64,000 nucleotides of DNA from Alligator mississippiensis (taxonomy: Eukaryota; Chordata; Crocodylia; Alligatoridae), in assembly GCF_030867095.1 (NCBI RefSeq), contig NC_081831.1, positions 42,345,319 to 42,409,318 of the forward strand. Direction: 5' to 3'. Positions 61,375 to 64,000 of the stretch are shown one piece after another. Under the pieces are notes generated by a model. The model had not been told where the DNA came from. It saw only the letters and a program-made list of their open reading frames with translations, and searched no databases. Position 1 is the first letter of the stretch; each line of letters opens with the position of its first letter. A program made the translations under genes and the position numbers.

Positions 61375-62052
61375 TCACTTCCTACACTTTCTCAAACCTT
61401 GAGTCACTGAAAACCTCCCTCTGATCTCACAAATACTGTGGAGCACGCAGGCTGCCACAATGAAAGTGGTAATGTTTTCTGGCTGCACCTCGAATCTGTA
61501 GTTCAGTGATCTCCACTGTGCTTTCAGATAGCAAAAGGCGCATTCAACAGTCATACGGCATTCGCTGAGGTGGTAGTTGAATAAGGACTTTTGCCAATCA
61601 GTAACTTGTCCTCCATATGGCTTCATAAACCAGGGCAGAAGCAGGTAATCCGCATCTGATATGATAAGCAGGGGCATGACAACATTCCCAACAACTCATA
61701 CAGAAAGTGTCGAACCACTGCTGATCATCCCAAGATGAGAGTGCGATGTGTTCCCACCTGTCATTGCTGCTCCCATGTGCCCAGACCTTGCAATCGTTGC
61801 TCTGCAGGTTGATCCACAGAACCCTGTCAGTCTTGAGCTCCACAGCTACCTCTCAGTTCTCCGACTCCAGCTGGTATGTAAAGCTGCTACCCTGCATTGG
61901 TGCCTCTGTACAAGGGCCATCATAGTATGCATTGCATTCAGTAGCTGCATGCCTGCATTATCGAGTGCCTCCATTCTCCAATTGGACATCTCCAGGACAT
62001 CCAAAAGCATCTGGTTCTCATCGCTGATTCCATCAGGAGTCAGAGAAGCCAT
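61375..62052 (-). pseudogene. PIF/Harbinger transposase pseudogene, internally deleted
   Basis: Read on the minus strand, the N-terminal part starts MASLTPDGISDENQMLLDVL (62052 downward), shifts frame near 61845, and reaches DDQQWFDTFCMS near 61700. It then jumps to the C-terminal DDE region: ISDADYLLLPWFMKPYGG, FNYHLSECRMTVECAFCYLK, and FIVAACVLHSICEIRG (61677-61375). In intact Harbinger transposases about 150 or more residues lie between these points. The second Asp (ISDADY) and the Glu (VECAF) of the DDE triad are present but the first Asp is lost. It is related to the family that gave rise to HARBI1. It cannot be active. Confidence 0.87.
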
Positions 62053-62149
62053 TTTGTTATGAAGAGAACAACTGCTTCCTCAGAGCACCACTTGCTTGAG
62101 CTAAGGGGGTTGACTAGGTAGGGCTTTTGAATAGGGTCATTAGCATTAT

Positions 62150-62980
62150 AACAGTCATGCTCTTTAAATTTCAATCCCTAGCCTACACAGTTCCAGTTCC
62201 TGTAAATAACCCTCCTGTAAAAACTTGGGGTATATGATGACCCCAGAAACTCATCATCCTTCCAGGGGTGCAGAACATAATGCCTAGCAGAACAATGACC
62301 GTACCTGCCATGAATTTTCACCTCAGCAAACCCCACAAACCCAGAAGCCAGGGGAAGGAAGGTTGCTGTGAGATACCCCTGCCCTTTTTTTGAACAGGTC
62401 CCATTTGCACATCAAAAGCTATGCCTTGAGGCACCAGGAACAGGAAACCAAATTACAGTCCCAATTGTCCGAAGTCTGCAAACACCCTGTTTTTCCATGA
62501 CGCGTTCAGTAGGGAAAAAAGGGGTGCTGAGCAGAATGCTGTAATGGCTGATCCCTGGATTAAGGGCTAGGGTGGCAAGTAGCAGGTGATTGTCCTTAAT
62601 GGCATTACCATCCCTGCTCTTTGCATTTCAATTCCTACTCATCCCTGTCTTCGCTCCTCCTGTAAAAACTTGGGGAATCTAGTGACCCCAGAAACCCGTC
62701 ATCAATCTAGGGGCACAGAACATAGCACATAGCGGAACACTTACCATACCTGCCATGAATTTTCACCGGGGAGGGGGAAAGAAAGGTGGCTGTGAGGTCC
62801 CTATGCCCTTTCTTTGAATAGGTCCTATTAGCACATTGAGAGCTATGCCAGCCCTCGAGGCACCAGAAGCAGCAAGTCCCTGCTCTTTGCATTTCAATTC
62901 CTAAGCATCCCTATCACCTCCCCTCCTGTAAAAATTTGGGGAGTCTGATGACCCCAGAAACCCATCATCTGCAGAAATCC
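62150..62980. repeat. diverged tandem repeat inside the Harbinger-related region
   Basis: Three copies share ctcttt(a/g)(a/c)atttcaat, 'ctcctgtaaaaacttgggg', 'gaccccagaaac(t/c)c' and 'catcat'. They start near 62160, 62617 and 62883. The first two also share 'ctgccatgaattttcacc' and 'gagctatgcc...gaggcacca'. The third stops after the first about 100 bp. Spacing is about 457 and 266 bp. Confidence 0.85.
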
Positions 62981-63489
62981 AACAAGCGCTCAAGCACCCA
63001 GTGGTAAAAAGGTGGGCACAGAGGAGAAGACAAACTGGAAGAACCCTGATTCCCACCCCCGGGCATGACCTAGTATACCCCCAGGAACACAGTTCAGAGA
63101 CTGATAGGCCGGACATTGTAGAAGAGGGGAGGGGGAGCATGCTTGAAGGCAGCAAGCCATTAAGAACAATCATTCTGGACAATGGTTGCATCTAGGGGAC
63201 AATTTGGGGCAGACTACAGATTTCAATGATATTCTGTTAGGAAAGGTCACTTGAGCAGATTGGCAGAACTGCCAATACTAAGGCAAAGTTCACACCTGTA
63301 TAGGTATGCATATACTGTAAGTCAGACCTACACGAAAAGGTTCCATACAAATGTCTATATAACTGCTCTCAGCCATGAGCAGAAAGCATCTGGTGATTCT
63401 GATCAAAGCATAGCAAGCCCCCTCTCAGTGACTCACTTTGGTCCCAAAAATATATTTGATGGAGGCACAAAATAAGAAGCAATCTCTGC

Positions 63490-63850
63490 CGGTCTTGGAG
63501 GAGCAGCCAGATACATCTCAAATCCATGGCCCCAGCTGGGCCCACAATGAACTGGAGGCTTCGATTGATATTTGCGAGGAATGAAAGGTTCTGGTGCAGC
63601 TGGAAAATCAACAAAATAAGCTAGTCTGTGCATCCGTTGCCAAGCAAATGAAGGAGCGTGGCCACAACCATGACCGGGTCCAGCGCCGCAGCAAAATGAA
63701 GGCCCTGAAATGTGCTTTCTATCAGGCCAAGGACCAGAATTCTCATTCAGAGCCGGACTCACAATAGCCCCATTCTATGATAAGCTGTCCTGCATTCTCA
63801 CGAAGGACGCAGGAGACATTTGCCTCCAATCCTTCGGCACAACAGGGGTG
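63490..63850 (+). pseudogene. PIF/Harbinger accessory protein (Myb/SANT-like) pseudogene
   Basis: The frame gives GPSWAHNELEASIDICEE, a TGA at 63582-63584, then VAKQMKERGHNHDRVQRRSK, MKALKCAFYQAKDQNSHSEP and a TAG at 63765-63767. The continuation APFYDKLSCILTKDAG is in a different frame, so there is also a frameshift. The pattern (W..E....L.DI, then A..M..RGH.R...Q...K.KAL...Y..A) is the trihelix/Myb-SANT DNA-binding domain that Harbinger elements encode in addition to transposase. It lies divergent to the transposase remnant 1.4 kb away, as expected for one element. Confidence 0.75.
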
Positions 63851-64000
63851 CAGAAGGTCACAGCCTCACCGAGCCCGCAAGAGTCCACAGACTGTCCTGC
63901 CACTGGAGCGGGCAGTGCGATAGGCATCATGCAGCCTTCAGGCCACCAGCTGGAGCCAGGGGACAAGTGCTCATGACAGCTTCAGGACACAGAGAAGCAA

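Overview
This is vertebrate nuclear DNA, almost certainly from a sauropsid and most likely a crocodilian. It holds one confidently identified protein-coding gene: a complete nine-coding-exon glycine receptor alpha subunit on the + strand, best matched to GLRA4. The lineage call rests on several CR1 LINE copies, ancient MIR-like SINEs, a repeat family ending in a 'cagactaacatggct' motif, PIF/Harbinger remnants with paired transposase and Myb/SANT ORFs, and long introns with a CpG-island first exon. The species call is an inference.

Layout. Positions 1-20.4 kb are intergenic 5' flank with no recognisable exon. They carry CR1 3' fragments (0.55 and 6.85-7.75 kb), a hAT-like MITE with an 8-bp target duplication (3.78-4.00 kb), a solo-LTR-like element (5.88-6.27 kb), two copies of a GC-rich dispersed repeat (0.9 and 9.95 kb), MIR-like SINEs and a second MITE-like inverted-repeat element (19.46 kb). 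A CpG island spans about 20.4-21.8 kb and contains GLRA4 coding exon 1. Coding exons 2-9 lie at 25626-43184, all with GT/AG borders and compatible phases; they join to 1377 nt, or 458 residues. Intron 8 is very long (8.9 kb) and carries a SINE-like insertion with a perfect 14-bp target duplication, an inverted-repeat pair and a 5'-truncated but nearly intact CR1 reverse transcriptase.

From 44 to 58 kb I see gene-free flank with one reverse-strand CR1 end, MIR-like pieces and a few stretches that look constrained. From 58.8 to 61.1 kb there is a GC-rich, low-complexity block: a large imperfect inverted repeat, a 48-bp minisatellite and a short tandem duplication. From 61.1 kb to the right edge there is a decayed PIF/Harbinger element: an internally deleted transposase on the - strand, a diverged tandem repeat, and a broken Myb/SANT-like accessory ORF on the + strand.

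Function. The encoded receptor subunit has a signal peptide, a ligand-binding domain with both disulphides and the glycine-contact residues, four membrane helices and a basic M3-M4 loop. It should form anion channels gated by glycine. In humans GLRA4 is regarded as a pseudogene because of a stop before M4; here the reading frame is complete through M4. I found no new multi-gene system. The most unusual material is structural: the foldback and minisatellite block at 59-60.7 kb, the GC-rich dispersed family with a copy inside GLRA4 intron 5, and the clean 14-bp-TSD insertion in intron 8.
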